Positions 1 to 6,205 of a stretch of 16,173 nt of DNA are shown piece after piece. The position numbers were made by a program, and so were the translations under genes. Each line of letters opens with the position of its first letter. Position 1 is the first letter of the stretch. The stretch covers positions 1 through 16,173 of the forward strand of contig DASXPG010000075.1 in the NCBI GenBank assembly GCA_036493755.1, written 5' to 3'. Source of the DNA: DASXPG01 sp036493755. GTDB taxonomy: Bacteria > Gemmatimonadota > Gemmatimonadetes > Gemmatimonadales > JACORV01. The notes below the pieces were generated by a model. The model had not been told where the DNA came from. It worked only from the letters and a program-made list of their open reading frames with translations, and searched no databases.

Positions 1-74
1 TTCATTCCCTGGCGGGCGATGAAGACGATGCCGATGACCGCGACCGCACCCAGGCTCAGATAGAACGGCATCAT
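1..74 (-). CDS. Membrane-anchored protein, N-terminal fragment (cut by window edge)
   Basis: Only the first 24 codons are inside the window. They read MMPFYLSLGAVAVIGIVFIA, then R-Q-G: a short start followed by a hydrophobic stretch of about 15 residues and an Arg. This is typical of an N-terminal membrane anchor or uncleaved signal sequence. The start codon overlaps the stop of the upstream 95-residue gene in an ATGA arrangement, so the two are almost certainly cotranscribed and translationally coupled. A second ATG follows the first directly. The function cannot be told from this fragment. The anchor would suit a membrane-tethered periplasmic protein, but that is a guess. Confidence 0.6.
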   Translation of the reverse strand, partial: MMPFYLSLGAVAVIGIVFIARQGM

Positions 75-358
75 CCGTCCAGCCACTCATCCTCCTCGTT
101 GGATTCTTCGTCGGGCGACCAGCCGCTGTTCGCTTCGTCCACGATGCGGCGATGCTCGGCGGTTTCGGGACTGTCGAAGGTGGTACGCACTTCATAACGA
201 AAGAGCTCGGACCGCACGTCGCCGAGCTCCTTGATCAGCGCAGGCGTTTCGTCCAGCAGCCGCCCTTCCGCATCCAGGTCGACGATTCGCTGAGCCAGCG
301 CCCGCAACAGTTCGAGCAGCTCCGGGATGCGAGCCGGATCGTACGTGTCGTCGGCCAC
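71..358 (-). CDS. Hypothetical acidic 95-residue protein
   Basis: I do not recognise a family. The predicted protein is soluble. It has a helical leucine-rich first half (IPELLELLRALAQRIVDLD, residues 11-29), a central part that could be strand or helix, and a strongly acidic tail (DEESNEEDEWLDG). It has no cysteine, signal peptide or membrane segment. I chose a GTG start at 358 because an AAGGAG Shine-Dalgarno lies 7-8 bases upstream. The reading frame stays open much further upstream, but that part is antisense to the phospholipase-D gene and is rejected. The gene ends in an ATGA overlap with the next membrane-protein gene, so the two form an operon. It is divergent from the phospholipase-D-family gene with a 69-bp gap. 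The acidic tail could be a protein-protein or chaperone-like contact, but nothing supports a specific role. Confidence 0.72.
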   Translation of the reverse strand: MADDTYDPARIPELLELLRALAQRIVDLDAEGRLLDETPALIKELGDVRSELFRYEVRTTFDSPETAEHRRIVDEANSGWSPDEESNEEDEWLDG

Positions 359-411
359 CGAACGTGCTCCTTCCCTGCTGCGACGCCCTGCCCGCCGGAC
401 GGCGCGCATCG

Positions 412-417
412 TATCAT
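412..417 (+). promoter_or_regulatory. Candidate -10 element (TATCAT), near-leaderless start
   Basis: TATCAT matches the -10 consensus at five of six positions and lies 10 bases before the ATG at 428. A transcript initiated from it would begin about 4 bases before the start codon. This fits the lack of any Shine-Dalgarno there. No convincing -35 box is visible at the expected distance, so the call is tentative. Confidence 0.25.
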
Positions 418-427
418 CATACCCACG

Positions 428-1633
428 ATGACCATGACCGCCAACTCGCCAACCGGCCTGGCATCGGAAACCGCGCTCGAGCGGATTGCAACCATCGCAC
501 AGGCACCCATCCGGTACGGCCACTACGTGCGCATCCTTCGCGACGGCGCACTGGCCTTTCCGGCGATGCTGGCCTTGATGCGCGCGGCCAAGCGCAGTGT
601 CTGCTTCGAAAATTTCATCTTCGCCAACGACGATACCGGCGAGGAATTCGCCAGCGGCCTGGAAAAAGCCCGGATTCGCGGGGCCGAGGTCCGCGTCCTC
701 TACGATCCCCTGGGCACGCTGCTGGTGAAGGGGGGCTCGATCGCGCGGCGGTTGCGGAAGGCGCGCGTCAACGCGCGGCCCTTCCGTCCGGTGTCGATGG
801 CGCTGCCCTGGAGCTGGTTCCACTTCACCCACCGCGACCACCGCAAGCTGCTCATCGCCGACGATCTCGCGGCGGTGGTCGGCGGACTCTGCATCGCCGA
901 TCACTGGTCGCCGGCCGAGCGCGGCGGCGGTGGCTGGCGCGACACCGCGCTGCTGGTGCGCGGCCCCGCCGTCGCCGACCTGCAGCTCGCCTTCGAGCGG
1001 ATGTGGCGCCGGGCGCTCGGCGCCGTGTCGGAGCGGAAGTTCACCACGCTGATGGAAGCGCGGGCGCTGACGCTGCCGCCGCCCCGCGGCGAAGCGAAGG
1101 TCATTGTCGTCGGAGACCGGCCCCGCACCCAGCGCGTCGCGGCGCTCTACACCTGGCTGGCCGACAACGCCGAGCGGTCGATCGATATTTCCGACGCCTA
1201 TTTCGTCGCCCCGCGGCGGGTGAGCCTTTCGCTGATCAACGCGGCGAGACGCGGCGTGCGCGTCAGGCTCTTGCTTCCGGGTCGCAACAATCATCCCGTC
1301 GCAGGACTCGCGGCGCAGCGCATCTACGGACCGCTGCTGGCCGCCGGCGCCGAAATCCACGAGTGGAACGGCGTGATGCTCCACGCGAAGTCACTGGTGG
1401 TCGATGGTGTGATTTCGATGGTGGGATCGAGCAACCTCGACCCGCTCTCGCTGCACCGGAATTACGAGTTGAACGTGCTGGTGTCGGACCCGGCCGTCGG
1501 CGGAAAAATGTGCGAGCTGTTCGAGACCGACATCGCGGCGGCCACACCGGTACATCTCGACCAATGGGAGCACCGTCCGTGGCACTACAAGGCCGCCGAG
1601 CAGATCGCCTCGCTGTTTGGCTGGAATCTCTGA
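428..1633 (+). CDS. Phospholipase D superfamily protein, cardiolipin synthase-like (ClsB type)
   Basis: This 401-residue protein carries two complete HKD motifs. The first is HRKLLIAD (H138, K140, D145), followed by GGLCIAD. The second is HAKSLVVD (H319, K321, D326), followed by the typical GSSNLDPLSLHRNYELNV. In this superfamily two HKD motifs form one phosphatidyl-transfer site, with a histidine as covalent nucleophile. The two-motif, roughly 400-residue form most often acts as a cardiolipin synthase, condensing phosphatidylglycerol with a second phospholipid. There is no N-terminal pair of membrane helices, so it resembles the peripheral ClsB type more than ClsA. The frame is open from 152, but the upstream part is antisense to the divergent gene. 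ATG 428 is the natural start, with 434 as an alternative. Neither has a Shine-Dalgarno, so initiation may be near-leaderless. A phosphodiesterase or nuclease of the same superfamily remains possible, but the second-motif context favours cardiolipin synthesis. Confidence 0.88.
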   Translation: MTMTANSPTGLASETALERIATIAQAPIRYGHYVRILRDGALAFPAMLALMRAAKRSVCFENFIFANDDTGEEFASGLEKARIRGAEVRVLYDPLGTLLVKGGSIARRLRKARVNARPFRPVSMALPWSWFHFTHRDHRKLLIADDLAAVVGGLCIADHWSPAERGGGGWRDTALLVRGPAVADLQLAFERMWRRALGAVSERKFTTLMEARALTLPPPRGEAKVIVVGDRPRTQRVAALYTWLADNAERSIDISDAYFVAPRRVSLSLINAARRGVRVRLLLPGRNNHPVAGLAAQRIYGPLLAAGAEIHEWNGVMLHAKSLVVDGVISMVGSSNLDPLSLHRNYELNVLVSDPAVGGKMCELFETDIAAATPVHLDQWEHRPWHYKAAEQIASLFGWNL

Positions 1634-1683
1634 TTTTGCTGATGTCAACTTGTTGCGGAGCAATTGGTTAACTTGCTTCACCC

Positions 1684-1712
1684 TTGAACAAAAAGAAGGC
1701 TTTCGTTACATT
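1684..1712 (+). promoter_or_regulatory. Candidate sigma-70-type promoter for the 89-residue gene
   Basis: TTGAAC at 1684-1689 and TACATT at 1707-1712 are separated by 17 bases and sit in a visibly AT-richer stretch (1634-1720) of an otherwise GC-rich window. Each box matches consensus at four positions. The predicted transcript start is near 1719, giving an untranslated leader of about 18 bases that includes the AGGGAGGG ribosome-binding site. Both boxes are read by eye. Confidence 0.4.
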
Positions 1713-1736
1713 GAATGCCTACCCAAGGGAGGGTTG

Positions 1737-2006
1737 ATGTCCAAGAGCAGGAAGCCACGCAAGCAGTACGTCCCCAGCACCATCGAGCAGGCCCGCGACG
1801 AACTCTTCAGTCATATCCTTCGTTGTGGCGTGCTGGAAGCGGCGGACGAGCATCGCAAGGACTGGTTCGACGATACGATGGACTACCTGGCGGAACGTTA
1901 CGAAGCGCTGACCCCCGCGGAGCTCGCCGAGCTGCGCACGCTGGGTGAGCGGTATTGCCGTCCGGTTGCACCCCGTTCCGAGTCGGTTCCCGCCGGCGTT
2001 TCCTGA
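1737..2006 (+). CDS. Hypothetical 89-residue basic/helical protein
   Basis: I do not recognise a family. The protein starts with a basic segment (MSKSRKPRKQYVPST). It continues with helix-forming sequence (IEQARDELFSHILRCGVLEAADEHRKDWFDDTMDYLAERYEALTPAELAELRTLGERYC) and ends in a short unstructured tail. Two cysteines (residues 30 and 74) lie near the two ends of the helical part. There is no signal peptide or membrane segment. The ATG at 1737 follows a very strong Shine-Dalgarno (AAGGGAGGG, 3 bases from the ATG), and the longer open frame upstream has no comparable site. The gene has its own promoter candidate and its own intrinsic terminator, so it looks like a single-gene, well-expressed unit. 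The basic head could suit nucleic-acid or ribosome contact, but this is speculation. Confidence 0.78.
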   Translation: MSKSRKPRKQYVPSTIEQARDELFSHILRCGVLEAADEHRKDWFDDTMDYLAERYEALTPAELAELRTLGERYCRPVAPRSESVPAGVS

Positions 2007-2032
2007 GTCCGGTAGAGATGTAGCGTGGCATG

Positions 2033-2061
2033 CGCCCTGGGCCTAACGGCTCGGGGCGTTT
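2033..2061 (+). terminator. Intrinsic terminator after the 89-residue gene
   Basis: An 11-bp stem pairs 2033-2043 (CGCCCTGGGCC) with 2048-2058 (GGCTCGGGGCG). It has two G-U wobbles and a TAAC tetraloop, and TTTGTGTGT follows directly. The hairpin starts 26 bases after the stop codon at 2006. It also covers the stop codon of the convergent minus-strand gene, whose last base is 2043. The T-tract is on the plus side only, so it should act mainly on plus-strand transcripts. Confidence 0.7.
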
Positions 2062-2531
2062 GTGTGTCTGGTCCGGAAGCGCAGCCCGGTAGCGACGCGC
2101 AGCCCGCCGCCAAACCCGCCTTCGAGAAACCAGCCGCTCCGCGCTCCCGGTGACGACTCGATTCCGGCGAGCACCTGGAGCCACGGCCGTACCTTCGCGT
2201 ACTGGATCGCGGTAACCGCGACGCCGCCACCGCCGTAGACCGACATCCCTTTGCGCTTTCCCGGGTCGAGCAGAAAATGCCACGCCAGCTCCGCGCGCCC
2301 CGCGGGACGTCCGCCATCGGCGGCGCCGCCGGCCAGCGCCACCGAGATGCGCGTGCGCCCCGCGTCGCGCCAGCCGAGGCCCAGCCCGCCGGCCAGGACC
2401 GCCGGCTTGCTCGTCAGCCCCACGGCCCAGAGCTGCGTCTCGTGCCAGCCCTGCGCCGCGGCGGGAGTCGCGAGCGTCACGGTGAGCGACAACGCCAGCG
2501 TCCAGACCTCAGGCCTGGAGCCGCAACTCAT
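2043..2531 (-). CDS. Exported hypothetical protein, small outer-membrane barrel-like
   Basis: The product has an N-terminal signal peptide (MSCGSRPEVW, then TLALSLTVTLATPAAA and Q) with a plausible signal-peptidase site after AAA. The mature part, about 135 residues, is rich in glycine and alternating polar/hydrophobic strands (VLAGGLGLGWRDAGRTRISVALAGG, GMSVYGGGGVAVTAIQYAKVRPWLQVLAGIESS, SGWFLEGGFGGGLRVATGLRFRTRH). This pattern suggests an eight-strand-type outer-membrane barrel or related beta protein. The ATG at 2531 lies inside the 3' end of the OsmC-type gene, overlapping by 23 bases. No good start exists after the OsmC stop, so translation is probably coupled. The start is the least certain part. 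I do not recognise a named family. Confidence 0.6.
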   Translation of the reverse strand: MSCGSRPEVWTLALSLTVTLATPAAAQGWHETQLWAVGLTSKPAVLAGGLGLGWRDAGRTRISVALAGGAADGGRPAGRAELAWHFLLDPGKRKGMSVYGGGGVAVTAIQYAKVRPWLQVLAGIESSPGARSGWFLEGGFGGGLRVATGLRFRTRHTNAPSR

Positions 2532-2919
2532 AGGTGACCGGGATGTCCGGATTGAGGGAGTGGGTGACGGAGCAGTACTTCTCGAGCGACAGGTCGATCG
2601 CCTGCCTGAAGGCCTGCTCATTCGAGCCGGGCGCGACGACGTGGTAGATGAGCTTGATCTTCGTGAAGCGGCGGGGATACTCATCGCGCCGCTCGGCCTG
2701 CACCTCGACGCGAAATTCCTTCAGGTCCAGGCGCTTCTTGCGGGCGATGTCCACCACATCGCTGCCGGTGCATCCGGCCAGTCCGACGAGCGCCGTGTCC
2801 ACCGGCGAGGGAGCTTCCTTCCCATCGCCGTCGATCTGAATCGTCGGTCCGCCGACAACACCGCCGTGAAAGACCATTCCATGATGATCCCAGACCGCTT
2901 CAACCGGTCGTGCCTGCAT
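2509..2919 (-). CDS. OsmC/Ohr-family protein
   Basis: The 136-residue length and fold pattern fit OsmC-family peroxide-detoxifying proteins. The two conserved cysteines are present: C50 in LVGLAGCTGSDVVDIA and C116 in LEKYCSVTHSLN. In the family the first is the peroxidatic cysteine and the second the resolving one, and the proteins reduce organic hydroperoxides at the dimer interface. The context around both cysteines is closer to the general OsmC/YhfA branch than to Ohr. The ATG at 2919 shares one base with the stop of the upstream exported-protein gene (TGATG), so translation is coupled. No signal peptide is present, so this protein is cytoplasmic although both gene neighbours encode exported proteins. 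The catalytic activity is inferred from the conserved cysteines. Confidence 0.88.
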   Translation of the reverse strand: MQARPVEAVWDHHGMVFHGGVVGGPTIQIDGDGKEAPSPVDTALVGLAGCTGSDVVDIARKKRLDLKEFRVEVQAERRDEYPRRFTKIKLIYHVVAPGSNEQAFRQAIDLSLEKYCSVTHSLNPDIPVTYELRLQA

Positions 2920-3473
2920 CAGCTTCCGCCCCGCGTCGCGAGCCCGATGAAGAAGCGGCTGCGGCGCAGCGCATCGAGGGCGTGGTATTCGACCAGCCAG
3001 TTCATGCTGCGTCGGAAGGGAAGCTCGAAGCCGATGGCAACGGTGGGCCAGACGCGCTTCACGACATTGTCGTCCATGTAACCGACACCGAGCCCGATGT
3101 AGGGAATCGCCGCCGCGGTGTCGGCCAGGAAGCGATACATGATTTCCTCGTTCACGCCGATCGACGTCGACGGCCGCCCGAAACCCACCTCGAACGACGA
3201 GCGCGCCCGGACCTGCGGAATGCCGAGTTGAACCAGGTCCACGGTGGAACCGAGCAGCGCCTGGCCGCCGTTGTTGACCTGGAATCCGGCGCGGGTCGAG
3301 AAGCCGAGGATATCGAGCTTGAAGCCGCTGCTGCTCTGTCCCGATGATGATGAAGCGGGCTGGCTGACCGGGTGGCTGCCCCGGTCGGGGGGAACGAACT
3401 CCTGCGCGGCGACAGGGGCAGCAGCCGCGGCGAGGGCCAGCGAGGCACCGGCCACCATCATTACCCGAACCAT
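2919..3473 (-). CDS. Exported outer-membrane beta-barrel-like protein
   Basis: The product begins with a clear signal peptide (MVRVMMVAGASLALAAAAAP, then VAAQ). A Ser/Gln-rich linker follows (QPASSSSGQSSSG), then about 130 residues of amphipathic strand-like sequence with a barrel pattern (STRAGFQVNNGGQALLG, VRARSSFEVGFGRPSTSIG, IPYIGLGVGYMDD, WPTVAIGFELPFRRSMNWLVEYHALD, RRSRFFIGLATRGG). The terminal 'RFFIGLATRGGS' resembles a last transmembrane strand. I took ATG 3473 because a GAGGA ribosome-binding site precedes it. ATG 3485, four codons upstream, is the alternative and leaves the signal peptide intact. It is the first gene of a three-gene overlapping unit with the OsmC-type protein and a second barrel-like protein. 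I do not recognise a named family, and a role in the outer membrane is inferred from composition. Confidence 0.7.
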   Translation of the reverse strand: MVRVMMVAGASLALAAAAAPVAAQEFVPPDRGSHPVSQPASSSSGQSSSGFKLDILGFSTRAGFQVNNGGQALLGSTVDLVQLGIPQVRARSSFEVGFGRPSTSIGVNEEIMYRFLADTAAAIPYIGLGVGYMDDNVVKRVWPTVAIGFELPFRRSMNWLVEYHALDALRRSRFFIGLATRGGS

Positions 3474-3574
3474 GGCTATCCTCATGCCAGAACAGTACAT
3501 AAGCGGGGGCAGCCTAGCCAGACTGGCGCCGGAAAGTTGCCGCCTCGGTGGGGGCGTCATAGCTTCGATGGCTC

Positions 3575-4033
3575 ATGGATCTCCAGCTGCTGCACCAGGC
3601 CGCGATCTTCAAGGACCTCGACGAGGGCGAGCTGGCGCGCGTCGCCGAAGTGTGCCACGAGCAGAAGTTCGTGAGCGCCAAGACGATCTTCAAGGAAGGC
3701 GAGCCTGGCAACCGGCTCTACATCATCGCCGAGGGCGACGTCCGGATCAGCCGCCAGATTCCCGGCAGCGGTGAGGAAGCGCTCGCGGTTCTGAAAAAGG
3801 GAACGATCTTCGGCGAGATGGCAATCTTCGACCAGTCGGAACGCTCCACCGACGCCATCGCCAACACTGACTGCACGCTGATCACCATCACCCGCTCCGA
3901 CTTCGAGCTGCTGATGGATTTCAACCGCGACGTTGCCTACAAAGTGCTGTGGGCGGTGGTACGGCTTCTGTCGACCAGGCTCCGGCAGACGAACGACAAC
4001 CTGCGCAGCTTCCTCGCGATGTCGATGTTCTAG
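3575..4033 (+). CDS. Stand-alone cyclic-nucleotide-binding domain protein
   Basis: The 152-residue protein is essentially one CRP/cNMP-binding domain: an N-terminal helix (MDLQLLHQAAIFKDLDEGEL), a beta roll (residues 30-105) and a C-terminal helix (FNRDVAYKVLWAVVRLLSTRL). The phosphate-binding cassette reads FGEMAIFDQSERSTDA. It keeps the glutamate (E81) and the Arg-Ser pair (R90, S91) that contact the cyclic phosphate and ribose in CRP, so ligand binding is plausible. There is no DNA-binding helix-turn-helix after the C-helix and no kinase or channel domain. It must therefore act through a partner or by protein contacts. No Shine-Dalgarno is visible before ATG 3575. The gene is divergent from the exported-protein/OsmC unit (about 100 bp apart). 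It runs tail-to-tail into the acyl-CoA synthetase gene, and both stop codons lie in one CTAG. Confidence 0.87.
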   Translation: MDLQLLHQAAIFKDLDEGELARVAEVCHEQKFVSAKTIFKEGEPGNRLYIIAEGDVRISRQIPGSGEEALAVLKKGTIFGEMAIFDQSERSTDAIANTDCTLITITRSDFELLMDFNRDVAYKVLWAVVRLLSTRLRQTNDNLRSFLAMSMF

Positions 4034-6120
4034 ACGATCCGGAATCGCGCGTCCACCGCGACGACGCGATCCGGAAATGCCATCAGCGGATTGATGTCCA
4101 TTTCGGCGATGGATTCCTGCTCGCCGACCAGCTGCGACACCCGCTGCACGATTTCCTCGAGCGCCACCAGGTCCACCGACGTTTCGCCGCGTACTCCCTC
4201 GAGCAACGGGTAGCCTCGAATGCCGCGGATCATCTCGCGCGCATCGACGTCGGTCACCGGATGCACGCGGAAGACGACGTCCTTCATCACCTCGACGAAA
4301 ATGCCGCCCAGGCCGAACATCAGCAGCGGACCCGCCTTGGCGTCGCGGGTCGATCCCACGATCGTCTCCCGGCCGCCGGTCATCATCTTCTGGACCAGCA
4401 GTCCGTCGGCGTCGGCGCCGGTGCGCTCCTTCACCCGGGTGAGAATACGGGCGCAGCCCTCGCGCACTTCCTTGTCATTGCCGAGTCCGACCAGCACGCC
4501 GCCGACATCGCTCTTATGCACCACGCGCGCGCTCACCACTTTCACGACGACGGGGAAGCCGATGCGCTTCGCCGCCGCCACCGCTTCGTCGGCGGTGCGG
4601 ACCACACACCATGGCGCGGTGGGAACTCCGTAAGCCTCCAGCAGCGAGAGCGCTTCACCCTCGGTGAGTTTTTCGCGTCCGGCATCCCGTGCCCCTTTGA
4701 TGATCGCGTCGGCGGCGGCGCGATCGACCGGATATTCCTGTACCCGTCCTTCCGGCCGGGCCAGCCACTCGCGCCGGCGATTCAATGCCGCCAGGGCCCG
4801 CACCGCCGACTCAGGAAAGACGTAGCCGGGGATGCGCGCGTCGACCAGCTCCTTGAGACCCGCCGGAACGCCGTTTTTTCCGAGCAGCACCGCGACCACC
4901 GGGATTTCCTTGCGCGTCGCCGCCGCCTCCCGGATCGCGATGGCGACGTCGCGCGCGTGGAGTCCCAGCGGCGGGATGACCGACGCGATCACGGCGTCGA
5001 TGTTGGGGTCCTGGAGGACCGCGGCGATCGCCGCCCGATAGGCATCGGGCTTGGCCGACGCGATCAGGTCGACGGGATTGCGGACCGACGCTTCCTCCAC
5101 GACGACCCGCCGAATTGCCGCCTGCGTTGCCGGCGTCAGCTCGGGAACGACCAGACCCGACGTCTCGCAGGCATCGGTGAGGATGATCGCCGGCCCGCCG
5201 GCATTACTGACGATGCCGACGCGATTGCCCCTGGGAAGCGGCAGCCGCGGAAAGGCCATGGCATAGTCGAACAACTCCTCGACGCTCTGCGCCCGGATCA
5301 CGCCGAACTGCTGCATCAGGACGTCGGCGGCGAGGTCGGTGCCGGCCAGCGCCGCGGTGTGCGAGCTCGCGGCCCGCGCGCCGGCGGCGGTGCGGCCCGC
5401 CTTGACCACAAAGATCGGCTTCTTCCGGTTGAGCCGGCGCGCGATGGCCGCGAAGCGCCGCGGATTCCCGAAACTCTCGAGGTACATCAGGATGGCGCCG
5501 ACCGTGGGATCGGTTTCCCAGTACTCGAGCAGATCGTTGCTCGAGACATCGGGCTTGTTGCCCACCGACACGAACTGGCTGATGCCGATGCCCAGCTCGT
5601 CGGCATAGTCCAGGATGCTCTGCCCCATCGCCCCCGACTGGCTCACGATGGCGACCGAGCCGGCGGGCGGCATGCCGGGCGAAAATGTCGCCAGCATCGA
5701 GATCGAGGGATCGGTGTTCAACACACCCATGCAGTTGGGCCCGACCATCCGCATCCCGTATTGCCTGACCGTCGCCACCAGCTTCTGCTCGCGCACCGTT
5801 CCCTCGCCGCCGATCTCCGCGAAGCCGGCGGTGATGACGACCAGCCCCTTCACGCCCTTTTTGCCGCACGCTTCGGCGACATCCTGCACCAGGAGTTTGG
5901 GAACGACGATGACGGCGAGATCGACGGCGTCGGGTATCGACCCGACGTCGGGCCAGGCCTTGATCGAATGGATGCTGGATGCGCTGGGATTGACCGGGTA
6001 CACGGGACCCTGGAATCCCGCCTTCAGGAGATTGTCCAGGATCTGGTAACCGATCGACTGCGGGTGACGCGACGCGCCGATGACCGCGATCGACTTCGGC
6101 TTCAGGATGGCGTCGAGCAT
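4030..6120 (-). CDS. ADP-forming acyl-CoA synthetase (acetate-CoA ligase type), fused alpha-beta
   Basis: The 696-residue protein has the full domain order of the ADP-forming acyl-CoA synthetase family. First comes a CoA-binding Rossmann domain (IAVIGASRHPQSIG, residues 11-24). Next is a succinyl-CoA-ligase-like domain with SQSGAMG (160-166). A second ligase domain follows, and last an ATP-grasp domain (about 475-690, including FPVVVKVVSARVVHKSDVGG). H254 in SSHTAALAG is in the position of the phosphohistidine of the alpha subunit. The family interconverts acyl-CoA, ADP and phosphate with free acid, CoA and ATP, usually to conserve energy from acetyl-CoA or other acyl-CoAs. The two subunits of archaeal enzymes are fused here, as in many bacteria. 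There is no added GNAT acetyltransferase domain, so it is not a Pat-type protein acetyltransferase. ATG 6120 has no clear Shine-Dalgarno. A strong inverted repeat lies 13 bases upstream and may influence expression. Confidence 0.93.
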   Translation of the reverse strand: MLDAILKPKSIAVIGASRHPQSIGYQILDNLLKAGFQGPVYPVNPSASSIHSIKAWPDVGSIPDAVDLAVIVVPKLLVQDVAEACGKKGVKGLVVITAGFAEIGGEGTVREQKLVATVRQYGMRMVGPNCMGVLNTDPSISMLATFSPGMPPAGSVAIVSQSGAMGQSILDYADELGIGISQFVSVGNKPDVSSNDLLEYWETDPTVGAILMYLESFGNPRRFAAIARRLNRKKPIFVVKAGRTAAGARAASSHTAALAGTDLAADVLMQQFGVIRAQSVEELFDYAMAFPRLPLPRGNRVGIVSNAGGPAIILTDACETSGLVVPELTPATQAAIRRVVVEEASVRNPVDLIASAKPDAYRAAIAAVLQDPNIDAVIASVIPPLGLHARDVAIAIREAAATRKEIPVVAVLLGKNGVPAGLKELVDARIPGYVFPESAVRALAALNRRREWLARPEGRVQEYPVDRAAADAIIKGARDAGREKLTEGEALSLLEAYGVPTAPWCVVRTADEAVAAAKRIGFPVVVKVVSARVVHKSDVGGVLVGLGNDKEVREGCARILTRVKERTGADADGLLVQKMMTGGRETIVGSTRDAKAGPLLMFGLGGIFVEVMKDVVFRVHPVTDVDAREMIRGIRGYPLLEGVRGETSVDLVALEEIVQRVSQLVGEQESIAEMDINPLMAFPDRVVAVDARFRIV

Positions 6121-6133
6121 GGCGGAAAACTAC

Positions 6134-6203
6134 CGGGGAACGAGGGAACGGGGAACGAGGGAACGGGAGGGTGAGGCTACATTCCCCGTTCCCCCTTCCC
6201 CGT
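6134..6203. repeat. G/A-rich 15-bp direct repeat plus inverted copy (hairpin)
   Basis: CGGGGAACGAGGGAA occurs twice in direct tandem (6134-6148, 6149-6163) and a third, partial unit follows (6164-6168). At 6181-6203 the same word pattern recurs on the other strand. The right arm can pair with 6134-6155 over about 21 bp with one bulge and one mismatch, leaving a loop of about 25 bases. The whole gap between the TPR gene and the acyl-CoA synthetase gene is essentially this structure. In the direction of transcription (minus) it starts right after the TPR stop and ends 13 bases before the next ATG, followed by TAGTTTT. It could be a terminator, an mRNA stability element or a repeat family. Confidence 0.65.
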
Positions 6204-6205
6204 CT

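Noticed and set aside
152..427. N-terminal extension of the phospholipase-D-type protein
   Set aside because: It is antisense to the 95-residue gene, which has its own ribosome-binding site, and it has no PLD-like sequence.
3949..6174. 741-codon plus-strand open frame opposite the acyl-CoA synthetase gene
   Set aside because: It is rich in Arg/His/Asp with no domain pattern, as expected for the antisense frame of a GC-rich gene. The minus-strand frame has full family motifs.
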